Origin: Comamonadaceae bacterium | GTDB taxonomy: Bacteria > Pseudomonadota > Gammaproteobacteria > Burkholderiales > Burkholderiaceae_C | Assembly (NCBI GenBank): GCA_947476465.1 | Contig: CANJQN010000001.1 | Location: 124,001-188,000 of the forward strand | Direction of reading: 5' to 3' | DNA length: 64,000 nt | Part shown: positions 50,841-59,633 of the stretch, one piece after another | Layout: the number at the start of each line of letters is the position of its first letter | Position numbering within the stretch: position 1 is the first letter of the stretch | Program-made: the position numbers and the translations under genes | Notes under the pieces: model-generated | The model's database searches: none | Told to the model about the DNA's origin: nothing | The model's input: only the letters and a program-made list of their open reading frames with translations

Positions 50841-51605
50841 ATGCCGGCCCCCCATTCCATGAAATCAGCCTTCCGACTCGAACCGGGCCCGGTCACCCTT
50901 TACGCTCAGCTGGCCGGCATCCTGCGTGAGCGCATCAAGAGTGGCACCTGGCCGAACGGCGCCGAGATTCCCACGCTGGAGGAACTGGCGCAAGAGTTCA
51001 CAGTGGCCCGCGTCACGGTGCGGCAAGCCATGCAGATCCTCATGCGGGATGGCCTGGTGTCCAGCCAGCGCGGACGCCGCACCTTCGTCACTTACGCCCC
51101 AGCCGAAGACAAAAGCCCCTTGTTCCTGTCCATCGACATGGTGAACGCGGTCACGCCCACGTACGAGGTCAGCGTCGTTAGCCGCGATGAAGTGCCAGAC
51201 AGCTACCTGGGCCAGCCCTTCATGGGCAGCCCGCGCGGCAGTTACATGCGAATTCGAAAGGTCGATAGCGAAAGGGGCGAACCGTATTCGCTCTCGACCA
51301 ATTTCATCGCCATGGCGGTCTACAAGCGCTTCGGCAAGGTGGGCGAAGACCAGGTAAAGATCGCCCGGCTGGTGCGAGACAAGGCGCGCACCACCCTGGC
51401 AAGTTGCAACGAGCGCGTGACCGTGGGCGCCGCCGACCTGGATGAATCCCAGCTTCTCAAATGCCCGATCGGCGCACCGGTGGCACGTATTCGCCGCGTG
51501 TTCCTCGACGGCAAAGGCGACATCCTCTACTACGGGCAGCTCACTTACCGAAGCGATCGCTTTGGCATCGAGCGCGACATCACCGACATGGTCAAGGGCA
51601 GCTGA
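50841..51605 (+). CDS. GntR-family (HutC subfamily) transcriptional regulator
   Basis: A 254-residue protein with a GntR winged helix (PVTLYAQLAGILRERIKSGTWPNGAEIPTLEELAQEFTVARVTVRQAMQIL) and a UTRA domain ending YYGQLTYRSDRFGIERDI. An alternative start is at 50859. It is followed by two Bug receptors and a CoA-transferase on the same strand and probably regulates them. Confidence 0.91.
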   Translation: MPAPHSMKSAFRLEPGPVTLYAQLAGILRERIKSGTWPNGAEIPTLEELAQEFTVARVTVRQAMQILMRDGLVSSQRGRRTFVTYAPAEDKSPLFLSIDMVNAVTPTYEVSVVSRDEVPDSYLGQPFMGSPRGSYMRIRKVDSERGEPYSLSTNFIAMAVYKRFGKVGEDQVKIARLVRDKARTTLASCNERVTVGAADLDESQLLKCPIGAPVARIRRVFLDGKGDILYYGQLTYRSDRFGIERDITDMVKGS

Positions 51606-51810
51606 GGCCCACACCCCACCTGGGCCCCATTGACGGTCGGCCGCGTTTAACTAAAATTATTGGTAGGACTTTCAGTCTTGTCGATGCCGCGCCAGGCAGC
51701 TCTACGCTGCCGAGTCATCAACAGAGAACCCAGACAGGGGTTGCATGCCTGTCTGACACCAGCTCTATGAGCGTCCGCGCACCTTCCAACAGACCACCCC
51801 GGAGACCCTC
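51606..51810. promoter_or_regulatory. Leader region of the Bug receptor with hairpin
   Basis: An AT-rich core (GTTTAACTAAAATTATTGG, 51645-51663) is the likely promoter or GntR operator region. Downstream, CAGACAGG (51731-51738) and CCTGTCTG (51748-51755) form an 8-bp stem with a 9-nt loop containing GCATGC. No U-tract follows. The hairpin is a candidate leader structure or second operator. Confidence 0.4.
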
Positions 51811-52767
51811 ATGAAACTGTCCCACCTTCTCGCCGGCGCCGCCCTGCTCGGCCTGTCCACCCTGGCAGCCGCGCAGATCCAGAACGCCACCCGCTTTGTC
51901 ACGGGCAGCGCGGCCGGTGGCGGCGTGGACAACGTCGCCCGCATGATGGCCGAATCGATGGGCGCCATCATGGGCCGCACCATCGTCGTGGACAACAAGC
52001 CCGGCGCCTCCTACAACATCGCCGGCGACATCGTGGCCAAGGCCGCTCCTGACGGGCAGACCGCGCTGGTCACCTTCAACGTCCACCCCATCTCCGGCGC
52101 GCTGCACCCCAACCTGCCCTTCGATCCGGTCAAGGACTTCCGGGCGGTGGGCATGATCGCCACCACCCCCTACGCCATCGTGGCCAACCCGAACTTGCCG
52201 GGCAGCAACCTCAAGGAAGTGATCGCCTTGGCCAAGACACGGGGCCGCACACTGAACTTCGCCTCGATCGGCCTGGGCACGCCGCAGCATCTGATGATGG
52301 AGCGCCTGAAGCAGCAGACCGGCGCGGATATCCGCATGGTGCACTACAAGACCCCTTCCACCGGGCAGACCGACGTGGTCGCCGGCCATGTCGACTTCAT
52401 CATTTCCACCATCGCCTTCTGCGAGCCCCTGGTCAAGGCCGGCCGGCTCAAGGTGCTGGCCGTGACCAGCAACGAGCGGCTGCCGGTGTTCCCCGACGCG
52501 CCCACCGTCATCGAATCCGGCTACCGCGGCTTCGTCACCGACGGCTGGTACGCCATGTTGCTGCCGGCCAAGACACCTCCAGCCACGGTCGCGGCCTACA
52601 ACGCTGCGCTCAACCAGGCGCTGGCCCAGCCGGCCATCCGGGACAAGTTTCGCGCCTCCGGCCTGACCCCCACGCCGGGCAAGGCCGAGGTGCTCGACGA
52701 GCAGATCAAGGAAGACGCGGAGATGTGGAAGAAAGTGATCGTCGACCAGGGCATCAAGCCAGAGTAA
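51811..52767 (+). CDS. Bug/TctC-family periplasmic receptor
   Basis: A 318-residue exported protein with a signal peptide (HLLAGAALLGLSTLAAAQ). The features VTGSAAGGGVDNVARMMAESM, VVDNKPGASYNIAGDIV, and VHYKTPSTGQTDVVAGHVD differ somewhat from the TctC norm, where a Tyr-Lys-Gly-Gly motif is usual. No TctA/TctB genes are nearby. First gene of a Bug-Bug-CoA-transferase row under the GntR gene. Confidence 0.9.
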   Translation: MKLSHLLAGAALLGLSTLAAAQIQNATRFVTGSAAGGGVDNVARMMAESMGAIMGRTIVVDNKPGASYNIAGDIVAKAAPDGQTALVTFNVHPISGALHPNLPFDPVKDFRAVGMIATTPYAIVANPNLPGSNLKEVIALAKTRGRTLNFASIGLGTPQHLMMERLKQQTGADIRMVHYKTPSTGQTDVVAGHVDFIISTIAFCEPLVKAGRLKVLAVTSNERLPVFPDAPTVIESGYRGFVTDGWYAMLLPAKTPPATVAAYNAALNQALAQPAIRDKFRASGLTPTPGKAEVLDEQIKEDAEMWKKVIVDQGIKPE

Positions 52768-52875
52768 GGGTTGATCGTGACATTGCGCGCACAAGCGATC
52801 CACTAGACTGGCGCAACCCTGCACGTGCGCGCCGCCATGGCGCCGCACCGCATATCTACCCACCAGGTGCGCCCC

Positions 52876-53832
52876 ATGCAAACACGTTCCTTCCTGAAGG
52901 CGCTCGGCCTTCTCGCCGCCCTTCCCGCCAGCAGCGTGCTGGCCCAGTCGGGCCGCCCGATCCGCATCGTGGTCCCGCTTCCGGCCGGCACCGCCACCGA
53001 CCTGGCCGCACGCGTGCTGGCGCAGAACCTGTCGGCCATCCTGGGCGAGGCGATCGTCGTGGACAACAAGCCCGGGGGCAATGGCACCATCGGCGTGATG
53101 GACATGATGCGTGCTCCGGCGGACGGGCGCACGTTGGTGCTGGGTTCGAACTCGCCCCTTGCCGCCAACATGGCGCTGGTCAAGGGCATGGCCTACGACC
53201 CGCGGCGCGACTTCATGCCCATCGCCGGCTTCGGAGAAACCATGCACGCGCTGATGGTCAAGCCCACCTTTCCGGCGCGCACCATGGCCGAGTTCATCGC
53301 CAATGCCAAGCAAAAGCCCGGCAAGATCAGTGTCGGCTCGTCCACCAGCGGCGTGCAGGTGCAGATCGCCACGCTTGAAAAGCTGGCCGGCATTGAGCTG
53401 CTCACCGTCCCCTACAAGGGAATCCCGGCAGCCATCACCGACATCATCGGCGGCAACCTCGACGCCACGATGGTCGACCTGGCGAACGCCATGAGCCATG
53501 GCAAGGCCAACAATCTGCGCGCCATCGCGGTGACCTCGCTCAAACGCAACCCGCTGGTCCCGGACTGGCCGGCGATCTCCGAAACCCTGCCCGGCTTCGA
53601 CTTTCCGTCGTGGGTCGGTCTGGTCGGCCCAGCCGGCATGCCGCGCGATCTGGCTGTCAAGATGAACGCCGCAGTGCGCGAGGCTGTTCAAAAGCCCGAG
53701 ATCATCGACAGGCTCGCCACCATCGGCTTCGCGCCCATGCGCCTGTCGAACGACGAATTCAAGACCTACATCGACAGCGAAGTGGACAAGTGGATCCGCC
53801 TGGCGCGCGAGGCCAAGGTTCAGGCCGAGTGA
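52876..53832 (+). CDS. Bug/TctC-family periplasmic receptor
   Basis: A 318-residue exported protein with a signal peptide (LKALGLLAALPASSVLAQ). Features are IRIVVPLPAGTATDLAARVLAQ, VVDNKPGGNGTIGV, PGKISVGSSTSGVQVQIA and VPYKGIPAAITDIIGG. The ATG follows AGGTG; a longer frame begins at 52825 but lacks a signal-peptide start. It is separated from the CoA-transferase by 4 nt and likely delivers the acid that it activates. Confidence 0.91.
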   Translation: MQTRSFLKALGLLAALPASSVLAQSGRPIRIVVPLPAGTATDLAARVLAQNLSAILGEAIVVDNKPGGNGTIGVMDMMRAPADGRTLVLGSNSPLAANMALVKGMAYDPRRDFMPIAGFGETMHALMVKPTFPARTMAEFIANAKQKPGKISVGSSTSGVQVQIATLEKLAGIELLTVPYKGIPAAITDIIGGNLDATMVDLANAMSHGKANNLRAIAVTSLKRNPLVPDWPAISETLPGFDFPSWVGLVGPAGMPRDLAVKMNAAVREAVQKPEIIDRLATIGFAPMRLSNDEFKTYIDSEVDKWIRLAREAKVQAE

Positions 53833-53836
53833 GCGC

Positions 53837-55033
53837 ATGAAGTCCCTGCCGCTGGAGGGCCTGCGCATCCTGGATTTGTCCAAGGTACTGGCCGGGCCGC
53901 TGTGCGCCCAGTACCTGGGCGACATGGGCGCCGACGTGATCAAGGTCGAGACGCCAGGCGCCGGGGACGAGACCCGCGGCTGGCCGCCATTTCGGGAAGC
54001 GGCCGGCACACGCACCGGTGCCGTGTTCCTGAGTGTCAATCGCAACAAGCGCAGCATTGCGCTGGACCTTGGCAGTGACGCCGGCCGTGCGGCCGTGCAA
54101 CGCCTGGTCGAAAAATCGGACGTGGTGATCGCCAGCTTCGGCCCCGGCGTGGCGGCCAAGCTCGGCGTGGATCCCGACACGCTCCTGGCCCTGAACCCGC
54201 GCCTCGTCTACTGCGAGATCTCCGGCTTCGGCAGTGTCGGGCCGATGCGCATGGGCAAGGGTTACGACGTCATTTTGCAGGCCTTCTGCGGCATGATCTC
54301 CATCACCGGAGAGCGCAACGGCCCGCCGGTGCGCAGCCCCTTTTCGCCGGTCGATCAGGCCACCGGCCTGCACGCGCTCGTCGGGGTGCTCACAGCGCTG
54401 TTTCGGCGCGAGCGCACCGGCAAGGGCGGCTTGGTCGAGGCCGCATTGTTCGACAGCGCCACGGGCTTCCTGGGCTACTTTCTGCAAAGCTTCTGGGAGC
54501 GTGGCACCGAGCCCGAGCGCCCCGGCTCCGGCCACGAATCGCTGTGCCCTTACAAGGCCTTCGACACGGCCGACAAGCCCCTGATCCTGGGCGTGGCCAA
54601 CGACACCCTGTGGGTGCGCTTTTGCAAGCTCGCCGGCCTGATGGACGTGGTGGACGATCCGCGTTTTCGCACCAACGCCGACCGGGTACGCCATCGCGAC
54701 GAAACCGAGGCCCTGGTCGCCACGGTGCTGCGCACCCGTACGCGAGACGCCTGGCTGCCCGCGCTGGATGAGGCCGGCATTCCCGCCTCGCCGCAGCACA
54801 CGCTGGGCGAGCTGGCCCAGCACCCGCACACCCTGGCCAGCGGCATGCGCTTTGACTACCAGCACCCGGTGCTGGGTGCCATGTCGGGCGTGGCCCAGCC
54901 GCTGCGGTTTGACGGCGAGCGCATGCCGCTGCGCCGCGCGCCGCCGATGCATGGCGAGCACACGGCGCAGGTGTTGCAAGAGGCGGGGTTTACAGAGGCG
55001 GAGATCGCGGCGCTGACGAAGATTGCGGGTTGA
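53837..55033 (+). CDS. Family III (CaiB/BaiF) CoA-transferase
   Basis: A 398-residue protein with LRILDLSKVLAGPLCAQYLGDMGADVIKVE at the N-terminus and catalytic Asp144 in GKGYDVILQAFCG. A CoA-transferase rather than racemase is favoured by the GKGYD strand and FSPVDQATGLHALVGV. Co-transcribed with the Bug receptor upstream. A REP-like element follows. Confidence 0.93.
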   Translation: MKSLPLEGLRILDLSKVLAGPLCAQYLGDMGADVIKVETPGAGDETRGWPPFREAAGTRTGAVFLSVNRNKRSIALDLGSDAGRAAVQRLVEKSDVVIASFGPGVAAKLGVDPDTLLALNPRLVYCEISGFGSVGPMRMGKGYDVILQAFCGMISITGERNGPPVRSPFSPVDQATGLHALVGVLTALFRRERTGKGGLVEAALFDSATGFLGYFLQSFWERGTEPERPGSGHESLCPYKAFDTADKPLILGVANDTLWVRFCKLAGLMDVVDDPRFRTNADRVRHRDETEALVATVLRTRTRDAWLPALDEAGIPASPQHTLGELAQHPHTLASGMRFDYQHPVLGAMSGVAQPLRFDGERMPLRRAPPMHGEHTAQVLQEAGFTEAEIAALTKIAG

Positions 55034-55071
55034 CCACCCCGTCCTCGCCGCCGCCATAACCCGCACCCCTG

Positions 55072-55178
55072 CCGTCATCCCCGCGAAAGCGGGGATCCAG
55101 GAGCGAGGTCCGGCCGACGCGACGGGCCATCGCTACGCTCGGCTGCAGCCTGGATTCCCGCCTGCGCGGGAATGACGG
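55072..55178. repeat. REP/BIME-like inverted element
   Basis: The 107-nt element begins CCGTCATCCCCGCGAAAGCG and ends CCTGCGCGGGAATGACGG, so its ends are near-perfect inverted repeats with internal GC hairpins. It lies between two convergent genes and may act as a terminator. Its right half resembles 9241-9260. Confidence 0.85.
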
Positions 55179-55189
55179 AACATTTGGCA

Positions 55190-55867
55190 TCAACGGCTTC
55201 GTGGCCGGGACACCGTCGCCTTGGCCGCGGACTTGGCCCCGGACTTCGCGCGCGCCGGCGGCGCCTCGTTCCAGATGCCCGAGAAGGTGGTGATGGTCGT
55301 GTCGATCAGTGCCTGCACCGACCCCTCGCGTTCGTCGAACCAGCCCACGGTGCGATTGAGTGTGCCCAGGATCAGGGGGCGCAGCATGCGCGGCTCCAGC
55401 CCCTGCTTGAGCCAGCCCGCGGCCAGGGCCTCGTCGAGCAGCTTGCGCCAGAACGCGCTGTAGCCATCGCGCACCGGGCGGATGACGCTGCTGACGGCCT
55501 CGGGCAGCTTGATGCGCGACTGCGCATTGGTCGAGGTGAAGGGCTTGTTGCCGTGCAGCGCGCGCAGGTGGCCGCGGATGGCCGCCTCGACGCGCAGGCG
55601 CGGTGTGGCGCCATCGGGCAATGCGGCGATCTCGGCCGAGACCGACGCGAAGATCGTGTCCACCGCGATGCGGATGATCTCTTCGTAGATCCGCTCCTTC
55701 GACGCGAAATAGTAGTAGACCGTCGACGAGCGGATGCCCGCCTTGTCGGCGATCTCGCGCAGACCGGACTCGGCGAAGCCCTTGGTCGAAAACAGCACCG
55801 CCGCTTCGCGCAGGATGATGTCGCGGGCATTGGGCAGGCGGCCTGGCTCCTCGAGCACTGCGCTCAT
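55190..55867 (-). CDS. TetR-family regulator of the racemase/aldolase gene cluster
   Basis: A 225-residue protein. The helix-turn-helix region is DIILREAAVLFSTKGFAESGLREIADKAGIRSSTVYYYFASKERIY. The C-terminal tail is Lys/Ala-rich. It lies 25 nt downstream of the racemase gene on the same strand; a 23-nt piece of the 86-bp repeat family fills the gap. Two 16-nt palindromes in the divergent promoter at 57082-57121 are its likely operators. Confidence 0.91.
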   Translation of the reverse strand: MSAVLEEPGRLPNARDIILREAAVLFSTKGFAESGLREIADKAGIRSSTVYYYFASKERIYEEIIRIAVDTIFASVSAEIAALPDGATPRLRVEAAIRGHLRALHGNKPFTSTNAQSRIKLPEAVSSVIRPVRDGYSAFWRKLLDEALAAGWLKQGLEPRMLRPLILGTLNRTVGWFDEREGSVQALIDTTITTFSGIWNEAPPARAKSGAKSAAKATVSRPRSR

Positions 55868-55868
55868 A

Positions 55869-55892
55869 GGGCCCCCACGCTCGGCACTGCGC
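55869..55892. repeat. Partial copy of the 86-bp intergenic repeat
   Basis: CCCCCACGCTCGGCACTGCG is identical to a segment in both units at 16572-16743. Here it sits between the racemase stop and the TetR start. Confidence 0.75.
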
Positions 55893-57056
55893 TCATTTCA
55901 CAACTCCGCGGCCCAACCAAGCCTCGATCCTGGCCGCCTCGTATCCCTGCTCACGCAGAACCTCCCGCGTGTGCTGGCCCGGCAGCGGCGGCGGGCGGTG
56001 CAATACGCCGGGCGTGCGGCTCAGGCGCGGCGCCGGCGCGGGCTGCACGACGCCGTGGGCCTGCACATGGATCGCGCGGGCCTTCATGTGCGGATGCGCC
56101 TTGGCCTCCTGCGCGTCGAGCACCGGTGCAAAGCAGGCGTCCGAGCCGTCCATTGCGGCCACCCACTCGTCGCGGGTGCGGGTGAGAAACACGGCGCGCA
56201 GCTTTTCCTTCAGCAGGGGCCAGCCCGCCGGGTCGGCACGGTCAAGGATGTCGGGATCTTGCGCAAGCCCGGTGCGCGCCAGCAGGTCCGCATAGAAGCG
56301 CTTTTCGATCGCGCCCACCGAGATGTAGCGCCCATCGCGCGTTTCATAGACGCCATACCAGGGCCGCCCGCCCGACAGCAGCGACTCGCCACGTTCGAGC
56401 GACCAGGTGCCGGCGGCGAGCCTGCCGAAGATGGCGGTCATGAGGTGGGCTGTGCCATCGACGATGGCGCCATCGACCACCTGCCCGCGCCCGCTTTGCC
56501 GCGCCTCCAGCAGCGCGCACACGATGCCGAAGGCCAGGTACAGCGCGCCGCCGCCGAAGTCGCCCACCAGGTTCAGCGGCGGCACCGGTGCGCCGCCGCG
56601 CGGGCCGATGGCGTCGAGCGCGCCGGTGATCGCGATGTAGTTGATGTCATGCCCCGCGGCCTGGGCCAGCGGCCCGTCCTGGCCCCAGCCGGTCATGCGG
56701 CCGTAGACCAGCCGCGGGTTGATCGCCTGCAGGTCGGCCGGCCCCAGCCCCAGCCGCTCGGTGACGCCCGGGCGAAACCCCTCCACCAGCACATCGGCCT
56801 GGGCCGCCAGATCCTTCACGATGGCGCGGCCCTCTTCCTGCTTGAGGTCGACCGCGATCGAGCGGCGGCCCCGATTGAGCAGATCGAGCGCCGGATCGCC
56901 GGGCAGGCCCACGTCGGCCGGGGCCGTGCGGTCGACCCGCAGCACCTGCGCGCCCATGTCGGCCAGCAGCATGCAGCAAAACGGCGACGGGCCGATGCCG
57001 GCCAGTTCGAGCACCTTCACCCCGGCCAGCGGCCCCGTTCCTTCATTCGCATTCAT
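55893..57056 (-). CDS. Alpha-methylacyl-CoA racemase
   Basis: A 387-residue family III enzyme. Its residues match the racemase rather than the transferase branch: His136 (AGHDINY), Asp166 (NLVGDFGGG) and Glu251 (VGAIE) correspond to His126, Asp156 and Glu241 of the Mycobacterium enzyme with a constant offset of ten. It interconverts 2R- and 2S-methylacyl-CoA so that the S-isomer can be dehydrogenated. It is divergent from the aldolase operon and is probably coregulated by the TetR gene downstream. Confidence 0.93.
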   Translation of the reverse strand: MNANEGTGPLAGVKVLELAGIGPSPFCCMLLADMGAQVLRVDRTAPADVGLPGDPALDLLNRGRRSIAVDLKQEEGRAIVKDLAAQADVLVEGFRPGVTERLGLGPADLQAINPRLVYGRMTGWGQDGPLAQAAGHDINYIAITGALDAIGPRGGAPVPPLNLVGDFGGGALYLAFGIVCALLEARQSGRGQVVDGAIVDGTAHLMTAIFGRLAAGTWSLERGESLLSGGRPWYGVYETRDGRYISVGAIEKRFYADLLARTGLAQDPDILDRADPAGWPLLKEKLRAVFLTRTRDEWVAAMDGSDACFAPVLDAQEAKAHPHMKARAIHVQAHGVVQPAPAPRLSRTPGVLHRPPPLPGQHTREVLREQGYEAARIEAWLGRGVVK

Positions 57057-57081
57057 CAGAGCCTTCCCGCATTGCGCCGTC

Positions 57082-57097
57082 TATCGATCGTCCGGTA
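57082..57097. promoter_or_regulatory. TetR operator candidate, box 1
   Basis: TATCGATCGTCCGGTA, a degenerate copy of the perfect palindrome in box 2 (57106-57121), with a 24-nt centre-to-centre distance. It lies in the 87-nt divergent gap between the racemase and the MaoC-DUF35 gene. Confidence 0.6.
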
Positions 57098-57105
57098 TAT
57101 TGCCA

Positions 57106-57121
57106 TATCGAACGTTCGATA
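57106..57121. promoter_or_regulatory. TetR operator candidate, box 2 (perfect palindrome)
   Basis: TATCGAACGTTCGATA is a perfect 16-nt palindrome 23 nt before the MaoC-DUF35 start codon. Together with box 1 it spans the short divergent promoter. Confidence 0.7.
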
Positions 57122-57143
57122 GACAAATTTTTCAGAGACCCCA

Positions 57144-58100
57144 ATGAGCCCAGCGACCGCGCAAGCGCCATGGATCCAGGAGTTGACAAGCTTCGTCGGC
57201 AAGCGTGGCGGCCCGGTTCTCGCATGGGACCCGGTAAACGCGCCGATGGTGCGCCAGTGGTGCGAGGTGTTCGACTTCGACTTCGCCCCCTTCGTCGATG
57301 CCGCTGCCGCCGCAGCCAGCGTGCACGGTGGCCTGGTGGCGCCAGCCACGATGCTGCCGGTGTGGCTGATGCCCGGGCTGCGCAACGCCCGCCCGCCCGG
57401 CTCGGACACCACCGATCCGCGCGCCATCATGAAGGTGCTGGAGCGCGAGGGCTATGTCGGCATTCTGGGCACTGACACCGAACAGACCTACGAGCGGCCT
57501 CTGCGCCCGGGCGAGCGCCTTTCGTGCATTCACTCGGTCGACGCCGTCAGCGACGAAAAGCTCACCCGCATGGGCCCGGGCTTCTTCGTCACCTTCCTGC
57601 AGGAGTTTTTCGACGAGGCACAGCAAGCGGTGGGCACCGTGCGGCTGCGCATCCTGCGCTTCAAGCCGCAAGCCGCGCCCGCGGCCGAGCCCAAGCGCGC
57701 GCCGCCCCCGCAACCCGCGATCAACCAGGACACAGCCTTCTTCTGGGAAGGCCTGCAGGCTGGCCAGTTGCTGATCCAGCGTTGCGCCGCCTGCGGGACG
57801 CTGCGGCATCCGCCGGGGCCGGCCTGCACGCAATGCCACAGCCTCGAATGGGACACCGTGCCATCCACCGGCCGCGGCAAGTTGTTCTCGTTTGTGGTCA
57901 TGCACCACCCCAAGCACCCTGGCTTCGACTACCCCCTGCCTGTTGGCCTGGTGGAGCTCGACGAAGGCGTGCGCCTGGTGGCGCCGCTCACCGGCCTGGA
58001 CAGCGCGCACTGGCGCACCGGGATGCGGGTCGAGGCCGTGATCCAACCCGTGGCTGGCGAGCACCGGCTGCCGCTGTTCCGTCCGTCAGCGAGCGCCTGA
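57144..58100 (+). CDS. MaoC-like hydratase domain fused to DUF35 zinc-ribbon/OB domain (ChsH2-like)
   Basis: A 318-residue protein. Residues about 10-175 form an N-terminal MaoC-type hot-dog domain (VAPATMLPVWLMPGL, QTYERPLRPGERLS). A Pro/Ala linker leads to a DUF35 domain with a rubredoxin-like zinc ribbon (Cys214, Cys217, Cys228, Cys231) and an OB fold (GKLFSFVVMHHPKHPGFDYPLPVGLVELD). This layout is that of ChsH2 in mycobacterial cholesterol side-chain degradation. There it joins ChsH1 to form the enoyl-CoA hydratase, and its DUF35 part docks the aldolase Ltp2. All the partners are encoded downstream. Confidence 0.88.
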   Translation: MSPATAQAPWIQELTSFVGKRGGPVLAWDPVNAPMVRQWCEVFDFDFAPFVDAAAAAASVHGGLVAPATMLPVWLMPGLRNARPPGSDTTDPRAIMKVLEREGYVGILGTDTEQTYERPLRPGERLSCIHSVDAVSDEKLTRMGPGFFVTFLQEFFDEAQQAVGTVRLRILRFKPQAAPAAEPKRAPPPQPAINQDTAFFWEGLQAGQLLIQRCAACGTLRHPPGPACTQCHSLEWDTVPSTGRGKLFSFVVMHHPKHPGFDYPLPVGLVELDEGVRLVAPLTGLDSAHWRTGMRVEAVIQPVAGEHRLPLFRPSASA

Positions 58101-58102
58101 GC

Positions 58103-59209
58103 ATGGAATTCAGTCTCACCGAAGAACAAGCGGCCATCGCCGATCTGGCAGGCAAGGTGTTTCGCGAACACGGCAGCGACGAGCACGTGCGCCATCTGGC
58201 CGAAGCTGGCCAGACCGTCGACGCGCACCTGTGGCAGACCCTGCAGGGCACCGGCCTGGCCAGTCTGGCCCTGCCCGAGGCACAGGGCGGCGCTGGCATG
58301 GGCATGCTCGAGCTGGCCCTGGTGCTGCAGGCGCAGGGCCGCCACCTGGGCGCCGCGCCTTTGTGGACTCATCTGCTGGCCACGCTGGCGGTGGCCGCGC
58401 ATGGCAGCGCCTCGCTGCGTGAGCGCGCCTTGCCGGCGCTGACCGCCGGCACACAGATCGCGGGCCTGGCCACCGAGTTCGAAGCGCATGTCGGCCTTCG
58501 CGCGACGCGCGATGCACAGGGCTGGTCGCTCGACGGCCACCTGCACGCCGTGCTGCTGGATCCCAGCCACGCATGGCTGGCGCTGCCGGCCCGCACCGAC
58601 AACGGCCTGCGCCTGGTCCTCTTGCCCACCGACCAGGCCGGCATGACACGCACGAGCGGTGTGCTGACCGACCTGCAGCCGGTGTGCGATCTTGTCTTCA
58701 GCGCCGTCCGCGTTGCGCCAGACAGCGTACTCGACGCCGCCGCCATCGACTGGTTGATGCCGCGCATGGCCTGCTGCATAGCCGCGCTGCAGCTGGGCGT
58801 GGTTGAAGAAGCCTTGCGCCGCGCGGCGGCCTATGTCGGCGAGCGCGAGCAGTTCGGCCGCCCGCTGGGCAGCTTCCAGGCATTGGCGGTGCGCGCGGCC
58901 GACGCCTACATCGAGGTCGAGCTGCTGCGTTCGGCGCTGTGGCAGTTGGCGTGGCGCCTTGATCAGGGCCTGCCGGCCACCGCTGCGGCGCGGGTGGCCA
59001 AGCACCAGTCCAGCCAGGCCGGCTACATCGTCGGCCACACCGCACAACACTTTCATGGCGGCGTGGGGGCGGACCTTCAGTACCCCATTCACCGTTTTTA
59101 TCTCAAGAGCCAGGCGCTGTCCCACATCGGCGGCAGCGCGCAGGCGCAGCTGGCCCTGATCGGGCAAGCCCTGGCCGGCGATCACATCGAGGACTACGAG
59201 CATGGGTGA
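58103..59209 (+). CDS. Acyl-CoA dehydrogenase (one half of a probable heteromeric pair)
   Basis: A 368-residue FAD-family protein starting 2 nt after the MaoC-DUF35 gene. EFSLTEEQAAIADLAGKVF opens the helical domain. The usual FAD-contact strand with TEP is changed (GLATEFEAHVG), and the C-terminus has HFHGGVGADLQYPIHRFY with LSHIGGS in place of YEGT. In actinobacteria such proteins work as alpha2-beta2 heterotetramers with a second dehydrogenase (ChsE1-ChsE2). The partner here would be the gene at 60971. It overlaps the MaoC gene by 8 nt. Confidence 0.88.
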   Translation: MEFSLTEEQAAIADLAGKVFREHGSDEHVRHLAEAGQTVDAHLWQTLQGTGLASLALPEAQGGAGMGMLELALVLQAQGRHLGAAPLWTHLLATLAVAAHGSASLRERALPALTAGTQIAGLATEFEAHVGLRATRDAQGWSLDGHLHAVLLDPSHAWLALPARTDNGLRLVLLPTDQAGMTRTSGVLTDLQPVCDLVFSAVRVAPDSVLDAAAIDWLMPRMACCIAALQLGVVEEALRRAAAYVGEREQFGRPLGSFQALAVRAADAYIEVELLRSALWQLAWRLDQGLPATAAARVAKHQSSQAGYIVGHTAQHFHGGVGADLQYPIHRFYLKSQALSHIGGSAQAQLALIGQALAGDHIEDYEHG

Positions 59210-59633
59210 GACCGCCGCGCGCTTTTCCAGCATACAGATGGGGCAGCAACTGCCCGAGCTGCGTGTGCCCGTCACGGTGACCTCGGTCGCCGCAGCCGCC
59301 ATCGCCACCCGCGACTACCAGCCGGTGCACCACGACCTGGAGCGCGCCCGCTTGTTGGGCAGCGAGACGGTGTTCACCAGCACGCACACCACCGCCGGCT
59401 ACCTCGAGCGGCTGGTGCTGCAGTGGGCCGGCCCTAGCGCCTTCCTCAAGAGCCTGAAGCTGCGCCTGGGTGTTGCCAACTACGCCGGTGACGAGCTGGT
59501 TCTGGCCGGCCAGGTCACGGCCATCGATGCCGCCACGCGGCAGGTATCCATCGCCGCGGTGGGCCGCAATTCGCGCGGCGAGCACGTCACCGCCAGCCTG
59601 GTCGTGCACATCAAGGAGTCGCCCCGTGAATGA
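59202..59633 (+). CDS. MaoC-family enoyl-CoA hydratase subunit (ChsH1-like)
   Basis: A 143-residue single hot-dog protein. The hydratase motif RDYQPVHHD gives Asp38 and His43, the expected catalytic pair. It would complete the active site with the N-terminal domain of the MaoC-DUF35 protein, as in ChsH1-ChsH2. It overlaps its neighbours on both sides (8 nt each), a sign of tight coupling. Confidence 0.88.
   Translation: MGETAARFSSIQMGQQLPELRVPVTVTSVAAAAIATRDYQPVHHDLERARLLGSETVFTSTHTTAGYLERLVLQWAGPSAFLKSLKLRLGVANYAGDELVLAGQVTAIDAATRQVSIAAVGRNSRGEHVTASLVVHIKESPRE

Noticed and set aside
51718..54180. 820-codon minus-strand open frame
   Set aside because: Opposite two Bug receptors with proper signal peptides and a CoA-transferase; composition is a shadow pattern.
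55072..55178. Insertion sequence ends
   Set aside because: There is no transposase frame or target duplication; the structure fits a REP-like element.
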